From Rhizopus sp. PT2906 (taxonomy: Eukaryota; Mucoromycota; Mucoromycetes; Mucorales; Rhizopodaceae): a stretch of DNA of 64,000 nt. Where the stretch lies: the NCBI GenBank assembly GCA_025529335.1, contig JAMYHX010000076.1, positions 1-64,000 on the forward strand, read 5' to 3'. The notes under the pieces are model-generated. The model saw nothing but the letters and a program-made list of their open reading frames with translations, was not told the origin of the DNA and did no database searches. This document shows positions 33,416 to 45,028 of this stretch, piece after piece. The first letter of the stretch is position 1. Every line of letters begins with the position of its first letter. Both the position numbers and the translations under genes were made by a program.

Positions 33416-33547
33416 ATGGGGACTATGCCCCTAGCGAAGTGGTAAAAAATCTTCGATTAGTTTGTCTCTCCCCACCCAGTCCCCATCAGATTGTATCCTT
33501 TCCCCATCAACCACCAGTACCCTGTCCCCATACAATATACATCCCCC
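33416..33547. repeat. Cluster of GTCCCCAT/ATGGGGAC words
   Basis: ATGGGGAC occurs at 33416-33423. CCCCAT then occurs at 33481, 33502 and 33526, twice as GTCCCCAT, with ATCCCCC at 33541. This is C-rich in an AT-rich setting, so chance clustering is unlikely; function unknown. Confidence 0.5.
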
Positions 33548-33784
33548 ACTTTGTTGAACTGGCCGATAAGCTCTTTCCATCAAAGCTAACAATAACTGAA
33601 CAGGATAAGATTTTATAGAGGCATTTAGAAAAGGGTATAGAATTAATGCCTGTTGCTAGATGAATATCTATAGTAGCATGGCTTGAGTAAAATATCGGAG
33701 GTAATAGCTATTAATGTCAACTTATTGTGGATTCCGGACTATCACATTTTTTGCAGGAATAATTTATTAATACCTCTTCAGCCA

Positions 33785-33963
33785 GTTGCAGCTCTACCCA
33801 CTACCTGTGGTGCTATCCAACAAAACTTTCCACTGCGTAGCGTCACGCTAAGCACGATTTTACAAAGTCTCCATCTTGGCTTATGCTTCTTTTCAAGAAG
33901 AAGAAGAGATAAAAAGAAATGTGTGTTGTCAGTTCTATCAACAAAGAACCAAGATCAATCATA
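33785..33963 (-). repeat. Dispersed 5' module, copy C (orphan)
   Basis: Matches the upstream part of copies A and B: GCTATCCAACAAAACTTT as in B, GTCAGTTCTATCAACAA and CCAAGATCAATCA as in A. It also reaches the position of the start codon, which here reads GTG (33801). No gene body follows. Confidence 0.7.
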
Positions 33964-34621
33964 ACCACCATTTTCAATTTTCTGTGATCGCCAATATCCC
34001 ACCAGCCTGACTGTATATTATTAAGCAACACGACTTTAAGATATCACATGAATGGTAATGACGAAAAGAGTGGAGGGTACTTGATTGCGTAAAGGTCGAA
34101 TAAACAGTAGTACAATTTGAACATCAAAACTTTAAATTAGCACATTGATTTGTCAGAAATTAAAGTATTCGGGATCACTGATTGCCGTGCTTGTTAAATT
34201 GTCAGTAAATTGCACAATCAGTCAATTGATATCTGATTAATAAGCATACAATGGCACTCTTTCCTACATATCTTAGATATCCTACATATCCTATATAGTT
34301 GCATTACTTGATTGATCTTATTGCCATGGAAATTTTTTTTTTACTTTTTTGGAAAAATAAGTCACTCGGACCTAGTGCCGTTGCGTTCTTAATCAGCTAA
34401 ATTTGTTCAGCGCACGCGTAACAGATCAACTAAAAAGGAAGGTGAGACTAAATCCAGATGGATGGAGTTCAAAAGGAATACAAAGATAAACATCAAAGAT
34501 ATTACTAATATACTCAGCATTGAGCGGCACTATTTGAAAAAATATTTAAAAAAGAGTGATCTCATTTCATAATCTTCCACATCTTTACTATCAATTCATT
34601 ATAAATCTATATATCCTATCC

Positions 34622-37600
34622 ATGATTGAACATAATCACACACATCAAAGATCGGAAGACGATAGTGCATCAGCCGGATCACAGGCAACAGTTGCCACAG
34701 CTACTGAAAAGATATACGTAGAAAATGGTGGATTTGGCGAAAGAAGTATAGATGAAGTGAACATTCAAGGTAATAAATGATTTTTATCATAATTCTATTG
34801 TTTGTATTCACATATCTCCATTACAGAGGCTATTGATGAATATAATGATCTGAAGCAAGAGCTTTCTCGGATCAGTCGTCAAGTATCAGTAAATCCTCAA
34901 AAACTCGAAGGAGGTCAAGCTCAAGAAGATGAATTCAACCTAAATGATTTTCTGCACGGACTTTCAGAGAGCCAAAGGCATGCCGGACACCACTCAAAGC
35001 ATTTGGGTGTGATCTGGAAGAACCTCACGGTCGAGGTAAGCAGATCAAACAAGTCACAGAAGGATTACTCGTGGCTAATCTTTCTTCTATAGGGTCTAGG
35101 TGCAGGTGCTCACACAATTCCTACTAACATCAGTGGTTTTCTACGAGGCCTCAAGTTTTGGAAGTACTTTGGCATTGGTGTGCACAACACCACAAAGGTC
35201 ATCATCAAGGATCTTACAGGCTTTGTCAAGGAAGGTGAAATGCTTCTTGTCCTTGGTCGTCCCGGTGCTGGTTGCACTACTCTTCTGAGGATCATCTCCA
35301 ATATGCGTGGTTCATTTACTGCCGTTAAGGGAACCGTTAGCTATGGCGGCGTCAACCCCAAAACTTTTGAAAAATACTACCGTGGCCAATCATGTTATAA
35401 TGCTGAAGAAGATCAGCATTTCCCTGTACTGACTCTGAAACAGACTTTACAGTTTGCACTAAGAAACAAAACACCCGGTGCTCGATTGCCTGATGAAACA
35501 AAGAAAGAATTTGTCAACAAGATTCTCTACATGCTTGGTAACATGCTGGGTCTTTCAAAGCAAATGCATACCTTGGTCGGCAATGCCTTCGTCCGAGGTC
35601 TTTCTGGTGGTGAACGTAAGCGTTTATCAATTGCGGAACAGATGGTCACACAAAGCACGATCAACTGTTGGGATTGCTCTACACGTGGATTAGATGCCGC
35701 CTCTGCTTTGGATTTTGTTCGCTCGCTTCGTGTCATGACTGATGTGTTCAAGAAGACGACAGTTGCTACCTTATATCAAGCCTCTAACAGCATGCTCAAC
35801 TTGTTTGACAAGGTTCTCATCTTGGATGACGGTTACTGTCTTTACTTTGGCCCTGTCTCTGAAGCTAAGCAGTACTTTGAAGACTTGGGCTTTTACTGCC
35901 CTCCTCGTAAATCCACTCCAGACTTCCTTACTGGTATCAGCAACCCATTAGAACGTGAGATCAAGCCCGGTTACGAAGACTCTGCTCCACTTCAAGGTGC
36001 TCAGTTTCAAGCTCGCTATTATCAATCCTCCATCTACCAACGTATGATGAAAGAGTTGAGCGACTACGAGAACCTTATTGAATCCGAAAACCCTGCAGAA
36101 AAGTTCAAGAAGGCTATTGAACAAGAACATCAAAAATATGCTCCCAATAGCTCACCTTACACCGCTTCATACTTTCAGCAAGTCAGGGCTCTCACTATCC
36201 GCCAGTATCATCTTCAGATCAAGGACACTACAGCACTCATTTCTCGTTATGGCACAATTCTTGTACAAGCTCTCATTACTGCTTCCTGCTTCTACAACGT
36301 TCCACATGATGGATCTGGTGCGTTTTCTCGAAGTGGTGCTCTCTTCTTTTGTATGTTGTTCAATGCTCTTGTCTCTCAATCTGAACTTATTGGTTTTTTG
36401 ACGGGCCGTCCTGTTTTAGAAAAGCATAAGCAGTATGCTCTTTATCATCCTTCAGCATTTTACATTGCACAAGTCATCATGGATATACCCTACACATTTG
36501 CCCAAGGTATGATGTCTAACTCACTTTGTTTCATTTCTTTACTAACATGTCCTCAACAGTTGTCATATTCTCTCTTTGCTCCTACTTTATGATGGGCTTA
36601 ACCTTAACAGCAGGAAGATTCTTTACTTTCTTCATTTGCTTATTCTTTATCAACATGTGTATGAATGGTTTCTTTAGAAGTTTTGGTGCTGCCACATCCA
36701 GCTTTTTCCTTTCAACACAAATTTCTAATGTTGTGCTGATTGCCACTATTTCTCTTTGTGGTTATGTTATTCCATATGGTTCAATGCACCCTTGGCTCTC
36801 ATGGTATGCTGCGTTATTATAAAATCACGTAATTTATACTCATATATATGCTTTTCATAGGGTTTACTGGATCAGTCCTTTTGCTTATGGCTATAAGGCT
36901 CTTCTCTCCAACGAAATGAAAGATCAAATCTACTCTTGTGAAGGCCCCGGAAACTCTGTTCCTTATGGTCCTGGCTATGATGACTGGAATTACAAGGTCT
37001 GTACACTAAAGGGAGGTTTACCTGGAGAAAACTTTGTACTCGGTGACAATTACTTGAAAGAAGCGCTCAAATGGAACACAAAAGATCTCTGGGCTCCAGA
37101 CTTTATTGTTGTTGTTGCCTATTTCCTCGTTTTCACTCTCTTTGCCGCAGTCGTTATGGAATTTGGTGGCTTAAAGGCTGTCGGTAACTTGACAAAGCTC
37201 TACAAGCCTGGAAAAGCTCCTAAGCCTCGTACACCTGAAGAGGAAGAAGAGTATCGCCGTCAACAAGCAGAAAGCAATATTGCTATGGACAAGATCTCTA
37301 CCGGTACTACTTTCTCTTGGCAAAACATTGATTACACTGTTCCCATCAAGGGTGGTGAAATTCAACTCTTGAACCACGTTAGCGGTATTGTTAAGCCTGG
37401 TCATCTTACTGCCCTTATGGGATCCTCTGGTGCTGGTAAGACCACTCTGTTGGATGTCTTGGCCCGTAGAAAAACAATTGGTAAAATCGAGGGTCGTACT
37501 TACTTGAATGGTGAAGCCCTCTTGGATGACTTTGAGCGAATCACTGGTTACTGTGAACAGATGGACATTCATCAACCTGCTGTGACCGTCAGAGAGGCAC

Positions 37601-39201
37601 TTCGATTCTCTGCTTACTTGCGTCAACCTGCGGAAGTACCCAAGCAAGAAAAGGATGAATATGTTGAACAAATCATCCAGTTGCTGGAAATGAATGACAT
37701 TGCTGATGCTCAGGTCGGTGAAGTTGAGACTGGTTTTGGTATCTCTGTAGAAGAGCGCAAACGCCTGACGATCGGTATCGAATTGGTAGGCAAGCCTCAA
37801 CTCTTATTCCTGGACGAACCTACCTCTGGCTTGGACGCTCAAAGTTCGTACAACATCATTCGATTCATCCGTAAGCTTGCAGATGCTGGCTGGCCTGTTC
37901 TTTGTACTATTCATCAACCCTCTGCTATTCTCTTTGAACACTTTGATCACTTGTTACTGTTGGTTCGTGGTGGACGTACAGCCTACTATGGTGAGATCGG
38001 CAAGGACGCTCGTACCATGATAGATTACTTTGAACGTAATGGTGGACCTATCTGTTCTCCTTCAGCTAACCCTGCCGAGTACATTCTCGAAGTCGTTGGT
38101 GCTGGTACTGCTGGCAAAGCAACAAAGGATTGGGCCGATGTCTGGGCCAACTCTTCTGAGGCCAAGGATTTGGAAGAAGAATTAGAACACATTCATCAAA
38201 CGGCCAACCAGAACCCTAACCGTAAGGCTCTTCCCTATGCTACCTCCTTCTTCACTCAATTTTGCCTGGTTCACAAACGCATGGCTCTTGCCTATTGGAG
38301 ATCTCCTGACTACAACATCGGTCGATTCATTACGGTTATGGCTACTTCATTACTGAACGGATTCACCTTTTGGAAGCTGCAGAATAGCACTGTCGATTTG
38401 CAGAATAGACTCTTTGCTCTGTTCAATGCTTTCTTGATCGGTTACGTCCTTGTCATTCTTGCTCAACCTAAATTCATGACTGAACGTCTCTTTTTCCGCA
38501 AAGAGTATGCCTCACGACTTTATGGCTGGCTTCCCTTTGCGATCTCCTCTGTTCTAGTCGAAATCCCATACATTCTCTTCTTTTCTGCCTTTTATATGTG
38601 TGGATTTTACTGGACCGCTGGTTTAGTCAATACCTCAGAGACTGCTGGCTACTTTTACATCATGCTCGTCTTCTTTGTTTCTTGGGCTGTTACCTTTGGT
38701 TTCTCTGTCGCTGCCTTCTTTGAAAGCGGTGTATTGGCTGGTGTATCTACTCCTGTTGTCATCTCTGTGCTGTACCTCTTTGCTGGTATGTTCAACCCTC
38801 CCAGTCTAATGCCTCGTTTCTGGACTGCTTGGATGTACTGGATCGATCCTTTCCATTACTTCATTGAAGGCTTAGCTACCAACGAGTTGGTTCATATCAA
38901 TGTGCAATGCAATGCTGATGACTTTGTCAAGTTCTTGCCTCCTGTTGGCCAAACGTGTGCTCAATATACACAAAAGTTCTTTGAATATGGCGCCACTGGT
39001 TATATCGCTAACCCCAATGCTACTCAACCAGAGTACTGTCAATACTGTAAATTCAATACAGGTGAAGAAATGTATAAAACTACTTATGGCTGGGATGCGG
39101 CCAACAAGTACAGGGACCTTGGTGTTATGGCTGCCTTCATTGCCTTCAATATTATCTTCTTTAGTATCATGGTTTACTTGAAGCGTAAAGGAAGACGTTA
39201 A
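34622..39201 (+). CDS. PDR-type full ABC transporter (ABCG/PDR5-CDR1 family)
   Basis: Plasma-membrane exporter of drugs or lipids, with two NBD-TMD halves. Exons 34622-34769, 34827-35035, 35093-36506, 36560-36803, 36861-39201; product 1451 aa. NBD1 has the PDR-type degenerate Walker A GRPGAGCTTLL (Cys for Lys), SGGERKRLSIAE and the degenerate Walker B CWDCSTRGLDAAS (the usual Asn after Asp is Cys). NBD2 has the canonical GSSGAGKTTLLDVLA and LLFLDEPTSGLDAQSS, with a degenerate signature SVEERKRLTIG. Each TMD shows six hydrophobic segments, and a Cys-rich loop precedes the last segment. The Walker asymmetry is normal for the family. It converges on Dicer, 157 bp between stops. Confidence 0.95.
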
Positions 39202-39358
39202 TTACTCATTTATACATAACATTTTAATACTGTATCATATTCATCTAATAGAAATAAATGCTTGCATATTTAATAATAAAATGTTCATCTTTGCCATTCT
39301 CTTTATTCAAATGCGATATGAGCATATATGTGTTGGGTATAAAAGTAGGGGGAAAGCC

Positions 39359-42300
39359 TTAGAACAAGTCAGCGTCATCATCCACATCTTCAATTTCCCT
39401 CTCTGGCAATAAGCCTCGCTTGATACGTGATATTCTACAATTACAGACAGTTTCTAATAACTCTGGCTCATCCATTAATCTTTCATAAGCCTTTTCTGCT
39501 GCATGTCTTCTAGCCACTTTGATATTCCAATCAGCACCACAAGCTAGCGGCTTATCGTGAAGGAACACGACACATTTTTGACTTTCTGATCCAGTTGAAC
39601 CTGTGGTATGATTTCTATTTCATGCATGTTATTTGAATAGTTACTTTCTCTTTAATTTTCTTTACCTAAGCATAAAACTTTCGCAACCAAAATTCTGTAA
39701 ATAGGTGAGCAGTTTACGCATAGGGTGAATACGTATCAACTCTGGAGTGACATGCTCGCTAAAGAGAGGCACAAACCATTTCTCAAATAATCTCGAACAA
39801 GGCTCCAGATCAAACTCAGCGTCCACAAACATAGCGCCAAGCATACTTTCGACAACATCGGACAGGACCTTTGGAATATTCAAGTTTCTCCAATATTCTC
39901 CTTCTACTTGTCCACTCTTCTTCATATCATCGACTTCTTGTTCCAGCGTTTCAATGGATCTGACAAGCCTTCCAGAGTAGTGGATAATATGCTTATGAAG
40001 TCCATTATTCAAGCAAATGATACCCAGTACTTGGTTATTAACACACGAGTCCTTCAAGGTCGTGATTGTACCTGGATCAGCATCTGGGAATTTGGTAAAC
40101 AGGTACTTGATGACCAAGAAATCCAAAATAGCATCACCCAAGAATTCAAGGCGCTGGTAACATGGAGCAGTGGAGTTGGGTAGACTTGCGTGAGTTAGGG
40201 CTTCCACGAGAAGTAAAGGCTTCTTGAATTCGCGTTGAACAAGAGCTTGGAGTTTGGGCAAGTTGAGCATACGAAGCGCCTTGCTTTCTGCACGAGGTGG
40301 TACCGTCTTACGAGACTCTTCAAAGACAACATTGAAATCTGACCACTTTTCGATTTGATCAAAAGGAATTTGTAACTGAATGGCAGTTTGGAGACAGCCT
40401 TCAAGGCCATTGCATAAATAAGCAGCACCAAGTGATGCTTCTACGATATCTGCCAACGTCTTGTCAGATAATCTATGTTTGTTGATCTGTTCTAGTGTCT
40501 CTGGATTATCTGCAGTGCATGCAAAATGAGGCGGACGCCAGTATCGTCGATTGAATGCTTGGCTTGTGACATAGCGATAGAGCTTGAGACGCTTTGCAGC
40601 TCTGTATAATGCTCTGTTGCAGACAACACGAATACGCAAATGATGAAGTTCGCCTTCATTACTAAAGGGAAAATTGATATATAAGCGAATTGTAGCAATA
40701 AACTTTAGGAGAGAATCTATCGAAAACATGAGTACCTATATTGCTTTTTTTTTTCTTCCTGTAATGATTTACCTCCAAGTGTTTCAAGTCGTTCATAGTT
40801 CATTTCCATATTTGCAGATGGCATAGTATATGCTTCAAGTAAATGCTCATCGGTAATTGGTAGCTTATATCTAGAGCGTGCATCATGACAAAGCAAGAGC
40901 GAGTCAATTCTTGTCATAATTGAAGGAACCATCATCATTGCTACAAAAACGCTTGCTTTTATAAAGTACTGAGTACAGAACTGAGGAACAATAAAGGTTC
41001 GTGCAGGTCCCTTTAGTTGAGCTGCCATCGTTTCTCCTGGATACAAGAAGTTCATTGTCTTTTTGAATCGTTCAACTTCAATCATGGGCTGTTGATCATC
41101 TGTTATAGCAAATCGTTCACCAAGTTCATTATAAAAGTCTTTGAATGTAGCATAAGATGCTTCACGGATCTTGTAACCTTGAGGCACTGGACTGAGGACG
41201 TTCATATCGTGGCGAATGGTTTTCACCAAGTATCGACGGAAATGGTCTGAATTATCAATGACAATAATATCAGTAGGGTCTTCAATTTCAGAAAGATCTA
41301 ATGGTTTATTTGCTTGATATACGATAGCCTGAATCTGACTCCAGTCAACCAAGTTCTTCAAGTCATCAGCAGAGAGTTCTTCGAATTTTGTTTCTTCGCA
41401 ATTCTTGACGAGAGGCACGATAAAGTAAGGTATATCGATCATAGGGCAGTGGTATTCTTTGTTCATTAGTTCCTTCAATAGCTTGAGCGTATAATCAGAA
41501 AGAAGCACAACAGTGTCTCGATCAAAGACAAGTTCAGTTTGAAGATTACGAATATTGACAGCAAATGGTTTACTCTTGTGGAATAGTCTCAGTTGCGGAA
41601 GTGCAATGAAGGGCTTCTTTGTGACAAGACATAGACGACGGTATAACCTCTCTTCAAACTGGTGGTTCTCCATTTCGACTTCAAGTACAGTAAACCACAT
41701 GGAAAATGGGCCTTCGCCCAACTCTTCTTCCGTTTCTTTTTCATCTTTTTGAATCTTCATGTTGTTCTCTGTGGTATGATCATTATTGATTTGTAGTTCA
41801 GAGACTTCTTTAGACAATGTTTCGGTTATTGGATCGTTTTTGGTGGAACCACCTACGTCCATTTCAGTAATCTTGACAGGAGAGGGCTCTTCATTCTTGA
41901 CATTCTTTTTTTCATCTGCTTCCGTACCGTGATTTGCTATTCTTGTGGCCTTCAATAAATCTTCGTTATGCTCCACGTCAAAGTCCTCCTCTGTCTCCAC
42001 AATTCTTTCCCAAAACTCAGGTGTACGTTTTTCATAGAGACCATGTCGTCGTCTGCTACCAATGATATAACCATTCTCATCGTACTGAGGCGCCATTTCA
42101 CCCAGAATCTCTTTCTTCAGGTTACGAGGCAAAAGATGCTTATCAAGAGCATCTACCTGTTTCAATTCATCACAGGCTTGTAAGGCAGCAAGTGCTTTGG
42201 CGAGCTTTTTTGATCTCACAAAGGGCGACTCTACTTGTGAGATAGCAGCATTGCTCGGTAAAGACAAGATACATCTGTATCCTTCTATACTGGCAACGTA

Positions 42301-44434
42301 TTCAAAGATAGGTTTCAAGACACAGAAGCTGTCTGAAGGCAATGAACTGCAGTACCTGTGAATGAGAGGCACGGCATTTTGTTTAGTCACTGTTGCGCCA
42401 GTTTCGAGATCTATAATGGCGCTTTCCATAAAGTCCTCGTCAGAATCATAATCTTCTTCGTCCGAAGCGTATCCGTCATCTCCAACACCAAACTTGTTTG
42501 CAACATTTCTGTCAGCAGGTAAAGCTTGACAAAACTGTTTCATGGAATTTTCTAGCGCTCTAAAGTCGTCGATGGTGCCTGTCTGGCTGTGATTTTTCTG
42601 TTCAGCCATAATGACAAACTTGGAATCAAAGCAACGGGCTCTTCCTCTTGATTGAATATACGAAATCAACGTATGAAAGAAATCAAATCTACTTGCTGCT
42701 TAGAATAAAGCAATAAACATGTGTAAATGGAGTTTATACCTAATGACAAAGTTACAGGGTTGGATATCTAAGCCTTCTTCGGCAACATTGGTAGCAATAA
42801 GCAAGTTGATTTCGCCTGTCCTAAACTTATGAATCGTCTTGTTTTGTTCCTTAAAATGCATCTGCACGTCTCCTTCTTCACTCGAACCATGGCCTGTCAA
42901 GACACCAGCTCTTAATTTGCTAAGCGAGTCCAGGGATTGAATGAGTAATTGTATAGCTACTGCAGTGTTTCTTCTTTCTACAAAGACGATACCGCAGAAC
43001 TGTTGCGTGCCTGACGTGATGATTTGAAGAATTTGAATGAGCTTTGTAATTTTAGGAGAGAAAAGACTAATGTCATAGATATCAGGATTACGAGGTATCT
43101 CCATGTTGTCAACAAGCTCATGAGCATTCTTGAGAGCCAAGTCGTCTTCTAACAAGGATTCTCTACCTAGATCCTGTGTTTGTCGAGCTACGCGTCTTTC
43201 CAGGCCTGATAGCATGTATTTCCATGTTACATCACAGCACCATGGTCCTAATTGAGCAAGGATATCTCTTGCAGCCGTGAAACATCGACTGAATTTTGGA
43301 ATAGAGCCAATCTTTTCTCGTATTTGGCTCGTCAGTGCTGTTTCTTCATATATTGGTGCCGGGTTATAGAGCGCTGTTATTTCCAAAACCTTGAATGTTG
43401 TTGTCTGCTCCATATTCGAAGCCGTATAGACTTGTGCATCAAGATTTTTCTCTAATTGACTACAAATAGATAAGCGCTTCACTCTATTATAAATGTATAG
43501 TATTCTCACGCTACGCTATTTTCCACGTCATTTTTTGAATGCACTGGTGAGGCTGTCATTCCAAATATCTTGGGACGTTTTTCAGCTGGGCATCGGTCAT
43601 AGAATTCTCTCATAATCAAGTTGAAAGGGTGTCCCTTTGTGGCATGATGACATTCATCAAAGACAATCAAATGTGCCTGGTTGTGCGTAAATATATTAGT
43701 ACATCGTCGTGTATTATAGCTAGTAAACTTACTCGATCAATACTCAAAAAGCCATGGTAAAGGGTGTCTAAAAAGATTTGCGCTGTCATGACGCATACAT
43801 CACTTTCTTCGAATATGATTCTCCATCTCTTTTCGGACCAATTATCAACATCCATTTCGCCACAGATTGCTTCAACCACAATATCACAGTTGGCTTTGAT
43901 GACGCTCGCCTGTTGGAAAACGAGGGGCACACGATCAACCAAGAAGAATGCCAATTTGGTCTACAGAGGTGTGAACTATGAGCTGTGTATATCATCTTTA
44001 CTTACTTCACGACGGGTCAAGCGCGCTTCTCTTTCTAAAGCAGCCATGTGCTTTATCAACATAACAGAGATCAAGGTCTTACCGGCACCTGTATCCAATA
44101 CCGCGATAACGTTTTCTTGAAGTGCTTTCTGATAGAGTTCATATTGATATTCACGAGGAGCTAACAAGGCAGCTTGTTGAGCTGCTTCAAATTCTGCCGT
44201 TTCTGCATTATCTTCGTCATAGTCCAGTTCTAGCTTTTCTTTCTCTTCAAGTTCGATAAATCCCAGATCCTTTGTTTTTGAATCTGGTGTGGCATTGATG
44301 AATTCAGGTTCCAGGTACTTTAATAGTCTTGACTGGTCGCCTTCATTCATTCTGTTTTCTATGGGCTCAAGTGGAACATAGGTTACCGTCTTGTCTTCAT
44401 AGTCGTCTGAGACTCTTAGGGTCTCGGTTGTCAT
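39359..44434 (-). CDS. Dicer-like ribonuclease
   Basis: Cuts dsRNA into small RNAs for RNA silencing. Exons: 44006-44434, 43733-43960, 43510-43676, 42740-43459, 40773-42688, 39666-40716, 39359-39614; product 1588 aa. Domains in order: DExH helicase (VLDTGAGKTL; VFDECHH), helicase C (IATNVAEEGLDIQ; SYIQSRGRAR), Dicer dimerisation domain after a long Asp/Glu-rich linker, PAZ region (about residues 870-1060), RNase IIIa (RLETLGDSLLKF; ADIVEASLGAAYL), RNase IIIb (RLEFLGDAILDFL; SDVVESMLGAMFVDAEF), and a short dsRBD with an acidic end. Catalytic acids of both RNase III domains are present, so it should be active. The last acceptor (at 39615) was chosen by frame. Confidence 0.95.
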
Positions 44435-45028
44435 TGGGTTTGCTTATAAAGTTTAAAAAAGAGGTGCATCAATTTCGCTATTTGGCATTTTAAGGAGACT
44501 TGTGACTTGTTTCTTAAAACTAAACAAACTATCATTTACGATGTAGACGTCGAGCTGAACAGAAGAGCAGAAAGGCAGCCCAGTGAAACGTAAGAGGATA
44601 GCCTAGAGTAAAACCTTCTCAAACCATTTCTACTTCCAACTTTTCTCAGTTATACCTTTTACGCCCATTGAAGTTTGGACACATGAGCCAGGAAAAGTAT
44701 CAATATGACCATGCGGAAAAGCTTAAGACAAGAAAAGAAAAGAAAAGCGAGATATCCATCAAGAAAGCTAGGGCGAAGTAATCTATAAAGAACAGATGTC
44801 CTGATTGTATTAACAAGCATCTCCTGACAGTACAGTAGAAGCAAAGTGTAGATGGGGGCATCCTAACTACAATCCATGTGATGTGCAAGAGGTTACCTCA
44901 TCTAGAATTCCTTCTGAGGTAAAGCGGTGGATTGAAGAACGGTTCTCCTCGTGGAGTTTAGATATGCTACTACGAGCAACAGATTACTAGTAAACAGCTT
45001 TAATCAAACCAATTAGAACTTTTATTTC
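44435..45028 (+). pseudogene. Decayed zinc-finger-like mobile gene fragment
   Basis: Plus strand at about 44840-44990 encodes CRWGHPNYNPCDVQEVTSSR and IPSEVKRWIEER, resembling the Cys/His region of FAR1/MULE-like proteins that recur in Mucorales genomes (from memory). Upstream the frame is broken (KSEISIKKARAK, stop, SIKNRCPDCINKH). The left part of the interval is the Dicer promoter. Confidence 0.3.

Larger units (their letters stand above)
32791..34621. other. Intergenic upstream of the ABC transporter
   Basis: Gene-free. It holds the CCCCAT cluster (33416-33550), the third copy of the dispersed 5' module (33785-33963) and short TCCTACATA-type repeats near 34262-34295. Confidence 0.5.

Noticed and set aside
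37171..37800. 209-codon antisense frame inside the ABC transporter
   Set aside because: It lies across NBD2 of a conserved gene; the open frame reflects codon bias of the sense gene.
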